Positions 1-9,699 of a DNA stretch of 64,000 bases are shown in pieces (position 1 is the stretch's first letter; each line of letters opens with the position of its first letter). The DNA is from Cupriavidus basilensis. Lineage in GTDB: Bacteria; Pseudomonadota; Gammaproteobacteria; Burkholderiales; Burkholderiaceae. Under the pieces are notes generated by a model. That model was not told where the DNA came from, searched no databases, and worked only from the letters and a program-made list of their open reading frames with translations. The position numbers were made by a program, and so were the translations under genes. The DNA lies in NCBI RefSeq assembly GCF_000876015.1, contig NZ_BBQM01000023.1:248001-312000 (forward strand), read 5' to 3'.

Positions 1-475
1 CGTGCACGAGGCGCTGGCCGCCAACAGCGGCAGGATCGGCACCTTCGGGCACGGCTTCACCTATTCCGGCCATCCGGTCGCCGCCGCGGTGGCGCTGGAA
101 ACGCTGCGGGTCTACGAGGAAGAGCACCTGCTCGCGCACGTGCGCGAGCTCGCGCCGCGCTTCCAGCAATTGCTGCGCGGCTACGCCGGACGGCCGCTGG
201 TGGGCGAGGCGCGCGGCGTGGGCCTGATCGGCGCCATCGAGCTGGCCGAGGACCCGGCCGCGCGCCGCGCCTTCGACCCGGCCCGCAAGGCCGGCGCGCG
301 GCTGGCGCAACTGGCGCAGGAAGCCGGCCTGATCGTGCGCGCGATGGGCGACACCATCGCCTTCTGCCCGCCGCTGATCATCACCGCCGCGCAGCTCGAC
401 GAGCTGTTCGCGCGCTTCGACCAGGCCATGACGGCCTTCGAGCGCGAGCACGGGCACGGCGGGAGCGCGGCATGA
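1..475 (+). CDS. Class III PLP-dependent aminotransferase, C-terminal part (5' end outside window)
   Basis: The reading frame is open from base 2 to a TGA at 473-475, giving about 157 residues of the C-terminal part of a fold-type I, class III (omega-amino acid:pyruvate / putrescine family) aminotransferase. The motif GHGFTYSGHPVAAAVALE is the segment that follows the PLP-lysine region in this family, and GEARGVGLIGAIEL followed by FCPPLIITAAQLDEL is the usual small C-terminal domain. The PLP lysine lies upstream of the window. The ATG visible near base 5 is internal. The transporter that follows begins within the next few bases, so this is probably the upstream member of the operon. Family assignment is firm; substrate (beta-alanine, putrescine, other omega-amines) is not determinable. 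Confidence 0.85.
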   Translation, partial: VHEALAANSGRIGTFGHGFTYSGHPVAAAVALETLRVYEEEHLLAHVRELAPRFQQLLRGYAGRPLVGEARGVGLIGAIELAEDPAARRAFDPARKAGARLAQLAQEAGLIVRAMGDTIAFCPPLIITAAQLDELFARFDQAMTAFEREHGHGGSAA

Positions 476-476
476 C

Positions 477-1478
477 GTGCCCGCGCCTGGCCCCGCGCTG
501 ATGCCCACCCCCGCCACCGCCGCCACCGCCGCCACCGCCCCGGCACCGGGCGCCGCCGGCGCGCTGCCGGCTTGCCCGGCCCGCGCGCGCCGCGACGGTA
601 TCGCGCTGTTCTTCTGCGCGCTGGTGGCGTTCGCCACCTACGACGCCTTCTGCAAGTGGATGCTGATGCGCGGCAACCCGCCGTCGCTGATGAACCTGGC
701 GCGCTACCTCAGCGTCAGCGCCATCGCGCTCGCGTGGCTGCTGCGCCAGGGCGACCTGCGGCTGTGGCGCACGCCGTGCCGGTGGCGGCTGCTGGCGCGC
801 GGGCTGGCGCTGGCCATCGTCGCCACCTGCTTCATGGCGGCGCTGGTGCAGATGCCGCTGGCCGAGGCCACCGCGATCTACTTCACCGCGCCGCTGATGA
901 TGGTAGCGCTGTCGCCGGCGCTGCTCGGCGAGCACGTCGGGCGCGCGCAGTGGGGCGCGGTGCTGGCGGGCTTCGCCGGCATGCTGCTGATCGTGCGCCC
1001 GGGCGGCGACCTGCCCGCGCTGGGCACCGCGCTGATGATCGTGTCGGCCGTGTGCTACGCGCTGTTCCAGCTGCTGACGCGGCAACTGGCCGGCCAGGTG
1101 GCGGGCGCCACCATGTACGCGTGGACCGCGCTGATCTGCCTGCTGGCAACCGGCGTGCCGGCGCTGCTGCTGTTGCCCGCGACCCTGCCGCCGGCTGGCG
1201 AGCTGCTGCTGATGACCGCCGGCGGCGCCTGCAGCGGCGCGGCGCAGATGCTGCTGCTGGCCGCGTTCCGCCGCGTGTCGGCGTCCACGCTGGCGCCGCT
1301 CAACTATTTTCAACTGCTGCTCGCCGTGCTGATCAGCACCTTCGTCTTCCAGCGCGCGCCCGACGCCGTGGCGCTGGGCGGCATCGTGCTGATCGTGCTG
1401 TCGGGCGGCTATCTGGCCTGGCGCGGCCGGCCCGCCGGCGGCGTGGCCATGCCGGGCACCGAAGGATCGAGATCATGA
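477..1478 (+). CDS. EamA/DMT-family transporter
   Basis: A hydrophobic protein of 333 residues with two EamA repeats (about residues 40-165 and 175-310) and roughly ten predicted membrane segments; it should sit in the inner membrane and move a small metabolite. The start is taken as GTG at 477 because a GGGAG lies at 461-465, eleven bases upstream; an ATG at 501 would shorten the Ala/Thr/Pro-rich N-terminus, which is encoded by a GCCACC-type repeat and is not conserved in the family. The stop overlaps the following GntR start as ATGA, so the two are co-translated. Context with aminotransferases suggests uptake or export of an amine or amino acid; that is inference. Confidence 0.8.
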   Translation: MPAPGPALMPTPATAATAATAPAPGAAGALPACPARARRDGIALFFCALVAFATYDAFCKWMLMRGNPPSLMNLARYLSVSAIALAWLLRQGDLRLWRTPCRWRLLARGLALAIVATCFMAALVQMPLAEATAIYFTAPLMMVALSPALLGEHVGRAQWGAVLAGFAGMLLIVRPGGDLPALGTALMIVSAVCYALFQLLTRQLAGQVAGATMYAWTALICLLATGVPALLLLPATLPPAGELLLMTAGGACSGAAQMLLLAAFRRVSASTLAPLNYFQLLLAVLISTFVFQRAPDAVALGGIVLIVLSGGYLAWRGRPAGGVAMPGTEGSRS

Positions 1479-2209
1479 CCAAGCCGTCGACCCCGCCGCA
1501 GGAGCCGGCCTCGCCGTTCGCCTCCATCGAAGTCTCCGACCTGGTGGCGGCGGTGGAAGCCCAGCTCACCCAGGCCATCGTGGAAGGCCGCCTGCCGCCC
1601 GGCAGCCGCATCGTCGAGGCCGACATCGCGCGCCGCATGAACGTCAGCCGCGCGCCGGTGCGCGAGGCCGCGCGCCGGCTGGAGCGCCAGGGCGTGCTGG
1701 TCTCGCGCCCGCGCCACGGCTTTGCCGTGCGCACCGTGACCGCGCGCGAGATCGACGACCTGTTCGCGGTGCGCCTGAACCTGGAGACGATGGCGGCGCA
1801 ACTAGCCTGCCGCCACGCGCCCGAGGCCGGCCTGCAACTGCTCGGCGAGATGGTCGAGCGCATGGTGCAGGAGGCCGAGTCGCTGCCGCAGATCGAGCGC
1901 GTGGCGCGCGACCTGGCCTTCCATACCGCGATCTGCGAGCTGTCCGGCAACGCCTACCTGCACCGCGTGTTCTCGCACATGCAGACCGAGATCCGCATGA
2001 TCGTGGCGCTGATCGACAGCGTCTACCACGATCCCAGGGCCGTGGCCGAGACCCACCGCCCGATCGTCGAGGCGCTGGCGCGGCGCGACGAAGCCGCCGC
2101 GGCGGCGGCGCTGCGCCTGCACATCGAGGATGCCCGCGTGCGCGTGCGGGCCGTGTTCATGCAAAAGCAGGGCGCCGCCGAGGCGCCGCAGATGGAGCCA
2201 ACCCCATGA
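1475..2209 (+). CDS. GntR-family (FadR subfamily) transcriptional regulator
   Basis: A 244-residue regulator. An N-terminal winged helix of GntR type occupies about residues 20-90 (MNVSRAPVREAARRLERQG is the recognition region), followed by an all-helical FCD ligand-binding domain at about 95-220, with the metal-binding pattern of this domain visible in DLAFHTAI and ETHRPIVEAL. It overlaps the transporter upstream and the deacetylase downstream by ATGA junctions, so it is embedded in the operon it probably controls. The ATG at 1475 is chosen because of the overlap and the family-typical length. FCD regulators usually bind a carboxylic acid or amino acid that is the pathway substrate; the ligand here is unknown. 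Confidence 0.85.
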   Translation: MTKPSTPPQEPASPFASIEVSDLVAAVEAQLTQAIVEGRLPPGSRIVEADIARRMNVSRAPVREAARRLERQGVLVSRPRHGFAVRTVTAREIDDLFAVRLNLETMAAQLACRHAPEAGLQLLGEMVERMVQEAESLPQIERVARDLAFHTAICELSGNAYLHRVFSHMQTEIRMIVALIDSVYHDPRAVAETHRPIVEALARRDEAAAAAALRLHIEDARVRVRAVFMQKQGAAEAPQMEPTP

Positions 2210-3234
2210 AAGTCGTCTACAGCGATCATCACCTGGCGCACGATCCGCGCGCCTTCATCGTGCGCGGCCGCATGCAGCGCAGCAACGAGCAGCCCGAGCG
2301 CGCGCTGCGCCTGCTGGCGGCCGCGCGCGCCGACGGCCACGAAGTGATCGCGCCGCCCGACCTCGGCGCCGGCCCGCGCGCGGCGGTCCACACGCCCGAA
2401 TACCTGCGTTTCCTGGAAACCGCCTACGCGCGCTGGCGGCAATTGCCCGACGCCTCCGAGGAGGTGCTGCCCAACATCCACCCGTTTCCGGGCCAGCCCT
2501 GCACCTATCCGGAGAGCGTGGTCGGCCAGGCCGGCTTCCACATGGGCGACACCGCCTGCTCGATCGGCCCCGACACCTGGCGCGCCGCCACCGGCGCGGC
2601 CAACGCCGCGGCCCACGCCGCCCAGTTGGTGGCCGACGGCGAGCGCGCCGCCTACGCGCTGTGCCGCCCGCCCGGCCACCATGCCTACGTCGACCGCGCC
2701 AACGGCTTCTGCTACCTGAACAACTGCGCCATCGCCGCCCAGCACCTGCGCCAGTTCCACGCGCGCGTGGCCATCCTCGACATCGACATGCACCACGGCA
2801 ACGGCACGCAGGGCATCTTCTACCGCCGCAGCGACGTGCTGACGGTGTCGCTGCACGGCGACCCGCGCCTGTTCACGCCGTTCTTCACCGGCCACGCGCA
2901 CGAGCGCGGCGAAGGCGAGGGGCTGGGCTACAACCTCAACCTGCCGCTGGCGCGCGGCACCGGCGACGACGCCTACCTGGCCGCGCTGGCCGAGGCCTGC
3001 GCCACCATCCGCGCCTACGCGCCCGGCGCGCTGGTGGTGGCGCTGGGGCTGGACGCGCACGAGCGCGACCCGTACCAGGCGCTCGCCGTGACCACGCCGG
3101 GCTTCGCCCGCATCACCGCCGAGATCGCCCGGCTCGGCCTGCCCACCGTGCTGGTGCAGGAAGGCGGCTACCTGTCCGACGACCTCGGCCCCAACCTGTC
3201 GAGCGCGCTGCGCGGCTTCGCGGGGGCGGCATGA
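2206..3234 (+). CDS. Histone deacetylase-fold amidohydrolase, acetylpolyamine amidohydrolase type
   Basis: A 342-residue class II-like bacterial deacetylase. The catalytic His pair is H158-H159 in RPPGHHA; zinc ligands by family alignment are D194 and H196 in DIDMHHGNG and D283 in GLDAHERDP; the transition-state Tyr is Y322 in QEGGYL. Length and the spacing of these residues match acetylpolyamine amidohydrolases of the Mycoplana AphA type. The enzyme should remove an acetyl group from an N-acetylated amine in the cytosol. It is joined by ATGA overlaps to the GntR regulator and to a phosphotransferase, which suggests the substrate is an N-acetyl amino alcohol or acetyl-polyamine that is then phosphorylated; this last step is inference. 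Confidence 0.9.
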   Translation: MKVVYSDHHLAHDPRAFIVRGRMQRSNEQPERALRLLAAARADGHEVIAPPDLGAGPRAAVHTPEYLRFLETAYARWRQLPDASEEVLPNIHPFPGQPCTYPESVVGQAGFHMGDTACSIGPDTWRAATGAANAAAHAAQLVADGERAAYALCRPPGHHAYVDRANGFCYLNNCAIAAQHLRQFHARVAILDIDMHHGNGTQGIFYRRSDVLTVSLHGDPRLFTPFFTGHAHERGEGEGLGYNLNLPLARGTGDDAYLAALAEACATIRAYAPGALVVALGLDAHERDPYQALAVTTPGFARITAEIARLGLPTVLVQEGGYLSDDLGPNLSSALRGFAGAA

Positions 3235-4319
3235 GCGCGGCGGCGGCCGCGCTGCCCGAAGCCGGCGTACCGGAAACCGGCGTGCTCGAAGCGGGCTCGC
3301 CCGAGGCGCCGCTGGCGTGGGCGCGCGCGCTGCTGGCCCGGCACTACGGGCTGGCCGGCAGCCTGAGCGCGCTCACCGGCGAGCGCGACCGCAACTTCCT
3401 GCTGGAGACGCCGGCCGGCGCGGGCGAGCCCGCGCGCTACATGCTCAAGATCTCCCACCCGGCGGAAACCCCGCTGGTGGCGGATTTCCAGACCCAGGCC
3501 CTGCTGCACGTGGCGCGCGCCGACCCGGCGCTGCCGGTGCAGCGCATCGTGCCGACGCGCGACGGCGCCCCTTCCTTCCTGGCCGAGGCGCCGGCCGGCG
3601 AGGCCCGCGTGGTGCGCCTGTTCAGCTACCTGCCGGGCCTGCCGCTGCCCAAGGCGCGGCGCTCGCCGGAGCAGGCGCGCGCGCTGGCGCGCATGCTGGC
3701 GCGGCTGGACCTGGCGCTGCGCGAGTTCCGCCACCCCGCCGGCGCGCTGGCGCTGCCGTGGGACATCCAGCGCGCCGACCGCGTGCGCGGCCTGCTCGGC
3801 AGCGTGGCCGATCCGGCGCGGCGCGCGCTGGCCCTGCGCGCGCTCGACCGCTTCGACGCGCAGGTCAAGCCGCGCCTGCCCGCGCTGCGCGCCCAGCCCA
3901 TCCACAACGACTTCAACATCTACAACCTGCTGGTCGACCCGCACGACCACGACCGCATCGCCGGCGTCCTCGACTTCGGCGACATGGTGCACGCGCCGCT
4001 GGTCGACGACCTGGCCGTGGCCGCCGCCTACCAAGTCGATCCCGCCGCCGACACGCTGGCCACGCTGGCCGGCTTCGTCGCCGCCTACCACGCGGTGCTG
4101 CCGCTGCGCGCGGAGGAGATCGACGTGCTGTTCGACCTGGTGCAGGCGCGCCTGGTCATGGTGGTGACCATCAGCGGCTGGCGCGCCGCGCGCCAGCCGG
4201 ACAACGCCGACTACCTGCTGCGCAACAACGCGGTGTCGTGGGCGCGGCTGGCGGCCTGCGATGCCATCGGCGCCGCGCAGGCCCGCGCGGCGCTGCGCCG
4301 CGCCTGCGGCATGGCGTGA
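3231..4319 (+). CDS. APH-fold phosphotransferase, hydroxylysine-kinase-like
   Basis: A 362-residue small-molecule kinase of the aminoglycoside phosphotransferase fold. The N-terminal 28 residues are a low-complexity extension. ERDRNFLLE (about 51-59) and YMLKIS (70-75) form the nucleotide lobe; the Brenner motif is HNDFN with catalytic D227, and the DFG-like metal site is DFGDM with D248. The pattern of GERDRNF, VRLFSYLPG and HNDFNIYN resembles hydroxylysine kinases and the kinase half of bacterial kinase/aminotransferase fusion proteins. The gene starts at ATG 3231, overlapping the deacetylase stop, and is followed by a phospho-lyase-type aminotransferase, which is the expected partner: kinase phosphorylates a hydroxyl, phospho-lyase eliminates it. 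True substrate is not shown by the sequence. Confidence 0.8.
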   Translation: MSAAAAALPEAGVPETGVLEAGSPEAPLAWARALLARHYGLAGSLSALTGERDRNFLLETPAGAGEPARYMLKISHPAETPLVADFQTQALLHVARADPALPVQRIVPTRDGAPSFLAEAPAGEARVVRLFSYLPGLPLPKARRSPEQARALARMLARLDLALREFRHPAGALALPWDIQRADRVRGLLGSVADPARRALALRALDRFDAQVKPRLPALRAQPIHNDFNIYNLLVDPHDHDRIAGVLDFGDMVHAPLVDDLAVAAAYQVDPAADTLATLAGFVAAYHAVLPLRAEEIDVLFDLVQARLVMVVTISGWRAARQPDNADYLLRNNAVSWARLAACDAIGAAQARAALRRACGMA

Positions 4320-4351
4320 ATGCGCACACCACGCAACCGACAAGGAACGAG

Positions 4352-5647
4352 ATGACCATCGCCCCGGCCGACCCCGGCACCGCCGCCCTGCTGGCACGCC
4401 GCGCGCGCGTGCTCGGGCCGGCCTACCGCCTGTTCTACGAGGAGCCGCTGCACGTGGTGCGCGGCGAAGGCGCCTGGCTGTACGACGCCGCGGGCCGGCG
4501 CTACCTGGACGCCTACAACAACGTGGCCGCGGTCGGCCACTGCCATCCGCACGTGGTGGAAGCCATCGCGCGCCAGGCGGCCGTGCTGAACACGCACACG
4601 CGCTACCTGCACGACGGCATCCTCGACTACGCCGAGCGCCTGCTGTCCACCATGCCGGACGCGCTCGGCCACGCCATGTTCACCTGCACCGGCAGCGAGG
4701 CCAACGACCTGGCCATGCGCATCGCGCGCGCCCACACCGGCCACGAAGGGCTGATCGTCACGCGCTTCGCCTATCACGGCGTGACCGAGGCGCTCGCCGA
4801 GGCGTCGCCCTCGCTCGGGCAATACGTCACGCTGGGCGAGCGCGTGCGCACGGTGCCCGCGCCGGACAGCTACCGCGGCACGCCCGGGCAGATCGGCGCG
4901 GCCTTCGCCGACGGCGTGCGCGCGGCCATCGGGGACCTGCGCGCCCACGGCATGCGCCCCGCCGCCCTGCTGGTCGACACGGTGTTCTCCAGCGACGGCA
5001 TCTTCACCGACCCGCCCGGCTTCCTGGCCGAGGCCGTGGCGGCCGTGCGCGCCGCCGGCGGCATCTTCATCGCCGACGAGGTGCAGCCCGGGCTGGGCCG
5101 CACCGGCGATCATTTCTGGGGCTTCCAGCGCCACGGCCTGGTGCCCGACATCGTCACCGTGGGCAAGCCGATGGGCAACGGCCACCCGCTGGCCGGCCTG
5201 GCCGCGCGCCCCGAGGTGCTGGCCGCGTTCGGCCGCCGGTGCCGCTACTTCAACACCTTCGGCGGCAACCCGGTGGCGGTGGCGTCGGGCATGGCGGTGC
5301 TGGACGTGATCGAGCGCGAGCAGCTGGGCGCCAGCGTGCGGCGCGTGGGCGAGCACCTGCGCGGCCGGCTGCGCCAGCTCGCGCGGCGCCATGCGCCGGT
5401 CGGCGAAGTGCGCGGCGCGGGGCTGTTCGTCGGCGTGGAGCTGGTCGCGGACGCGCGCAAGACGCCCGCCACCGCGCTGGCCGCGCGCGTCGTCAACGAA
5501 CTGCGGCGGCGCGGCGTGCTGGTCGGCACCACCGGCCCGCACGCCAGCATCCTCAAGATCCGGCCGCCGATGGTGTTCAGCGCCGCGCAGGCGGACCTGC
5601 TGGCGGACACGCTGGACGCGGTGCTCGGCGAGGTGGCGGCCGGCTGA
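4352..5647 (+). CDS. Class III aminotransferase-fold phospho-lyase (AGXT2L / phosphohydroxylysine phospho-lyase type)
   Basis: A 431-residue PLP enzyme. GSEANDLAMR is the PLP phosphate region, D242 in IADEVQPGLGRTG pairs with the PLP pyridine nitrogen, and K272 in VGKPMGNGHP is the Schiff-base lysine. The GKPMGNGHP and FNTFGGNP motifs are characteristic of the AGXT2L branch (ethanolamine-phosphate and 5-phosphohydroxylysine phospho-lyases) rather than of true transaminases. ATG 4352 has AAGGA at 4342-4346; an in-frame GTG at 4316 is possible but has no such site. Directly downstream of the kinase, it should remove phosphate and ammonia from the phosphorylated amino alcohol, yielding an aldehyde. 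It is the last gene of the rightward operon. Confidence 0.85.
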   Translation: MTIAPADPGTAALLARRARVLGPAYRLFYEEPLHVVRGEGAWLYDAAGRRYLDAYNNVAAVGHCHPHVVEAIARQAAVLNTHTRYLHDGILDYAERLLSTMPDALGHAMFTCTGSEANDLAMRIARAHTGHEGLIVTRFAYHGVTEALAEASPSLGQYVTLGERVRTVPAPDSYRGTPGQIGAAFADGVRAAIGDLRAHGMRPAALLVDTVFSSDGIFTDPPGFLAEAVAAVRAAGGIFIADEVQPGLGRTGDHFWGFQRHGLVPDIVTVGKPMGNGHPLAGLAARPEVLAAFGRRCRYFNTFGGNPVAVASGMAVLDVIEREQLGASVRRVGEHLRGRLRQLARRHAPVGEVRGAGLFVGVELVADARKTPATALAARVVNELRRRGVLVGTTGPHASILKIRPPMVFSAAQADLLADTLDAVLGEVAAG

Positions 5648-5733
5648 CGGGCGGCTGATGGCCGGCGGCGTACCCGCAATCCGGGCGACGGACGCGATGG
5701 CCGCCAGCCCGAAGAAAAACCAACTTCCGGGCC

Positions 5734-5751
5734 AGGATCTTGCCGAGGATC

Positions 5752-5753
<2 letters not shown>
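5734..5753. terminator. Possible bidirectional stem-loop between convergent genes
   Basis: Arms AGGATC (5734-5739) and GATCCT (5748-5753) form a 6-bp stem around an 8-base loop, with partial extension by flanking GGC and GCC. It sits between the phospho-lyase stop and the stop codon of the leftward sigma-54 activator, overlapping the latter's TAG. No clear T-tract follows on either strand, so terminator function is only suggested by position. Confidence 0.3.
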
Positions 5754-7662
<1,909 letters not shown>

Positions 7663-7686
7663 GGCGGCTGGTCTCCTGTTCTGGAT

Positions 7687-7735
7687 CCCGGCCTAGCCGG
7701 GTCTGGCCGTCTCGATGCGCGCGACCGGCGCGCAT
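7687..7735. promoter_or_regulatory. Two inverted repeats in divergent regulatory region
   Basis: Between the divergent activator (start 7662) and VOC gene (start 7872) there are two perfect inverted repeats: CCCGGC and GCCGGG with a 3-base spacer (7687-7701), and ATGCGCGC and GCGCGCAT with a 5-base spacer (7715-7735). The second is a plausible operator or autoregulatory site. Its function is inferred only from symmetry and position. Confidence 0.35.
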
Positions 7736-7871
7736 GGCAGCCTTGCCGCGAAACCTTATCACAAGCGGCCGGGGCCGGGCCAGCGCGCCGGCGCCGGCCG
7801 CGGGCCGGGTGTAAAGTACGTGCTTTCCCCGCTACCGCCGCGCCCGTGGCGCGCGCGCTTTCGAGAGGCAC

Positions 7872-8282
7872 ATGATGAGCATCGTGATAGACCGCTTCGA
7901 CCACATCGTCCTCAACGTGAAGGACGTCGAGGCCAGCGCCGCGTGGTACGAAAGCGTGCTCGGCATGACGCGCGAGGATTTCGACTCGCGCACCGGCAAG
8001 CGGGTCTCGCTGCGCTTCGGCCAGCAGAAGATCAACCTGCGCCCGCTCGGCACCGACACCGTGGCGTGGTTCACGGGCGCGCGTCCCACCTCCGGCAGCG
8101 ACGACCTGTGCTTCATCACGCGCAATTCGCCCGAGAGCGTGATCGCGCACTGGCTGGCGCACCACGTGCCGGTGGAGGCCGGGCCGGTGCACCGCACCGG
8201 CGCGCTGGGGCCGATGACGTCGGTCTACTGCCGCGATCCGGACGGCAACCTGATCGAAGTCGCGTCCTACCCGGCGCACTGA
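7872..8282 (+). CDS. VOC-family (glyoxalase/bleomycin-resistance fold) protein
   Basis: A 136-residue single-domain vicinal oxygen chelate protein. Two beta-alpha-beta-beta-beta modules are visible: the first begins FDHIVLNVKDVEASAAWYESVLGM with metal ligand His at about 11, the second ends in VYCRDPDGNLIEVASYP with the C-terminal metal Glu. The family includes glyoxalase I, extradiol dioxygenases and many uncharacterised small proteins; this one most resembles the short STM3117-like group. GAGAGG at 7863-7868 precedes tandem ATGs at 7872 and 7875; either may be used. It is transcribed divergently from the sigma-54 activator, but nothing shows that it is the activator's target. Confidence 0.85.
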   Translation: MMSIVIDRFDHIVLNVKDVEASAAWYESVLGMTREDFDSRTGKRVSLRFGQQKINLRPLGTDTVAWFTGARPTSGSDDLCFITRNSPESVIAHWLAHHVPVEAGPVHRTGALGPMTSVYCRDPDGNLIEVASYPAH

Positions 8283-8288
8283 GCCGGG

Positions 8289-8543
8289 CTAGCGCTTGCC
8301 GTCGAGCAGGTCGTTGAGCAGGTCGTCGAACGCGGCCTGCGCGTCTTCGAGCGCCTGCAGCGCGGCGTCGAAGGTGGTCAGCGCCATCTTGGAGGGATTG
8401 CCGGTGCCTTGTGGCGGGAACTGCCCTTGCAGCGCCGTGAAGGCCACCTGCACCTGCCGCGTGGCGCCGACCACGCGCTCCATCGCCTGCGCTTCCTCGG
8501 TGCGTTTCTGGCCGGCCTGGGCCGGGTCGTTCTGCTCGCTCAT
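8289..8543 (-). CDS. Small conserved-type hypothetical protein, 84 residues
   Basis: I do not recognise this protein. It is a soluble, mostly helical 84-residue chain beginning MSEQNDPAQAGQK and ending in an acidic, heptad-like helix (LEDAQAAFDDLLNDLLDGKR), which could self-associate. The ATG at 8543 is preceded by GGAG about nine bases upstream on its strand; longer upstream extensions lack normal protein composition. It converges on the VOC gene with only 6 bases between stops and diverges from the hydrolase at 8731. No signal peptide or membrane segment is visible. Confidence 0.6.
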   Translation of the reverse strand: MSEQNDPAQAGQKRTEEAQAMERVVGATRQVQVAFTALQGQFPPQGTGNPSKMALTTFDAALQALEDAQAAFDDLLNDLLDGKR

Positions 8544-8730
8544 GGGACTGGCTCCGTGCGCGGCCGCACGGGCCGCCGTTGATGTGTGGCCGTATCGTAC
8601 AAGAAGACGCGCGGGAACCGGGCGCGCAAGAACTCGGCGGGGCCCGGCCCGGTCGAAGCCGTGGCCGCGCGCAATGCCGCGGGCCTGCGCGCCGTCCCCC
8701 GGCGGCGCCGGATAATTTCGCGAACCGAGC

Positions 8731-9690
8731 ATGTCGTCATCCCTTTCCCGCAAGACGCTCGCCGCCGCCCTGCTCACGGCGGGCGGCTTCACCTTCTACT
8801 GGACCTATCTCACGGTGAACCAGGGCCGGCTGCTGTTCGACGCGCGCCGCCGGCCGCCGCGCGCGCTGCCCGCCGGCGTCGCCGCCTATTCGCACGAGGT
8901 GCCCGGCGGCCTGCTGCGCGGTTATGTGTACGGCGCGCCACCGGCGCCGGACGGCGAGCGGACGCTGGCACGGGAAATGGCACAGGAAATGGCGCAGGAA
9001 ACCGCGCGCGAAACCGCGCGCGACCTGCTGTTCTACCTGCCCGGGCGCGGTGAGGACGTCCTCGTCACCATGCAATACCTGGCGTGGCTGCCGCCGGGGG
9101 TGGGTTTCGCCACGCTGGACTACCGCGGCGTGGGCCATTCGGACGGCGCGCCGTCCGAGGCCGCCGCCGTGGCCGACGCGAGCCAGTTCCTGCTGCACCT
9201 GCGCCGCGTCTTTCCCGGCACGCGCGTGCATGTGGTCGGGCGCAGCCTGGGCACCGGCGTGGCCATCCAGCTTGCGGACCTGCAGGATTTCGAAAGCCTG
9301 CAGTTGATCACGCCCTACGATTCGCTGCTGGAGATCGTGCGCAAGCGCTTTCCGCTGGTGCCGCTGCGGCAATTGATGCGCCACCACTTCGATTCCATCT
9401 CCCATTGCAAGAAGGTGGTGCAGAGCACCAAGGTGCTGCTGGCCGAAAGCGACGACGTGGTGCCGCACGCCTGCTCGGAGCGCCTGATGGCCGCGTGGCC
9501 GATGCCGGTGGCGCAGGAAACGGTGCCGGGCACCGATCATTTCACCATCATCGAGCGGGCCGAGACCTGGCGGGCGCTGGCGGCATTCGCGCAGCAGGTG
9601 GGCCTGCCGGGCGAGCGCCCGGCGCCGCTGGCGGCCGACGACGACGAAACCCCGGACCTGCGCGGCATGCCGGCGTGGGCGCCAAGGTAG
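8731..9690 (+). CDS. Membrane-anchored alpha/beta hydrolase
   Basis: A 319-residue hydrolase with an N-terminal hydrophobic segment (about 10-28) likely serving as an inner-membrane anchor or uncleaved signal. The alpha/beta fold shows the oxyanion strand FYLPGRGED, the strand DYRGVGHSDG, the nucleophile elbow GRSLGTG with the catalytic Ser, an acidic residue in LLAESDDVVP and the catalytic His in GTDHF. Between the first strand and the fold, residues about 80-98 are an imperfect Ala-Arg/Gln-Glu repeat encoded by tandem DNA repeats (about 8970-9022), an odd insertion that may vary in length between strains. The penicillin-binding protein gene begins 10 bases after the stop, so the two may be co-transcribed. 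Substrate unknown. Confidence 0.8.
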   Translation: MSSSLSRKTLAAALLTAGGFTFYWTYLTVNQGRLLFDARRRPPRALPAGVAAYSHEVPGGLLRGYVYGAPPAPDGERTLAREMAQEMAQETARETARDLLFYLPGRGEDVLVTMQYLAWLPPGVGFATLDYRGVGHSDGAPSEAAAVADASQFLLHLRRVFPGTRVHVVGRSLGTGVAIQLADLQDFESLQLITPYDSLLEIVRKRFPLVPLRQLMRHHFDSISHCKKVVQSTKVLLAESDDVVPHACSERLMAAWPMPVAQETVPGTDHFTIIERAETWRALAAFAQQVGLPGERPAPLAADDDETPDLRGMPAWAPR

Positions 9691-9699
9691 AATGCGCGC

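Noticed and set aside
7735..7746. TGGC and TTGC pair resembling a sigma-54 promoter near the AcoR-like gene
   Set aside because: Only four bases separate the two elements instead of seven, so the -24/-12 spacing is wrong.
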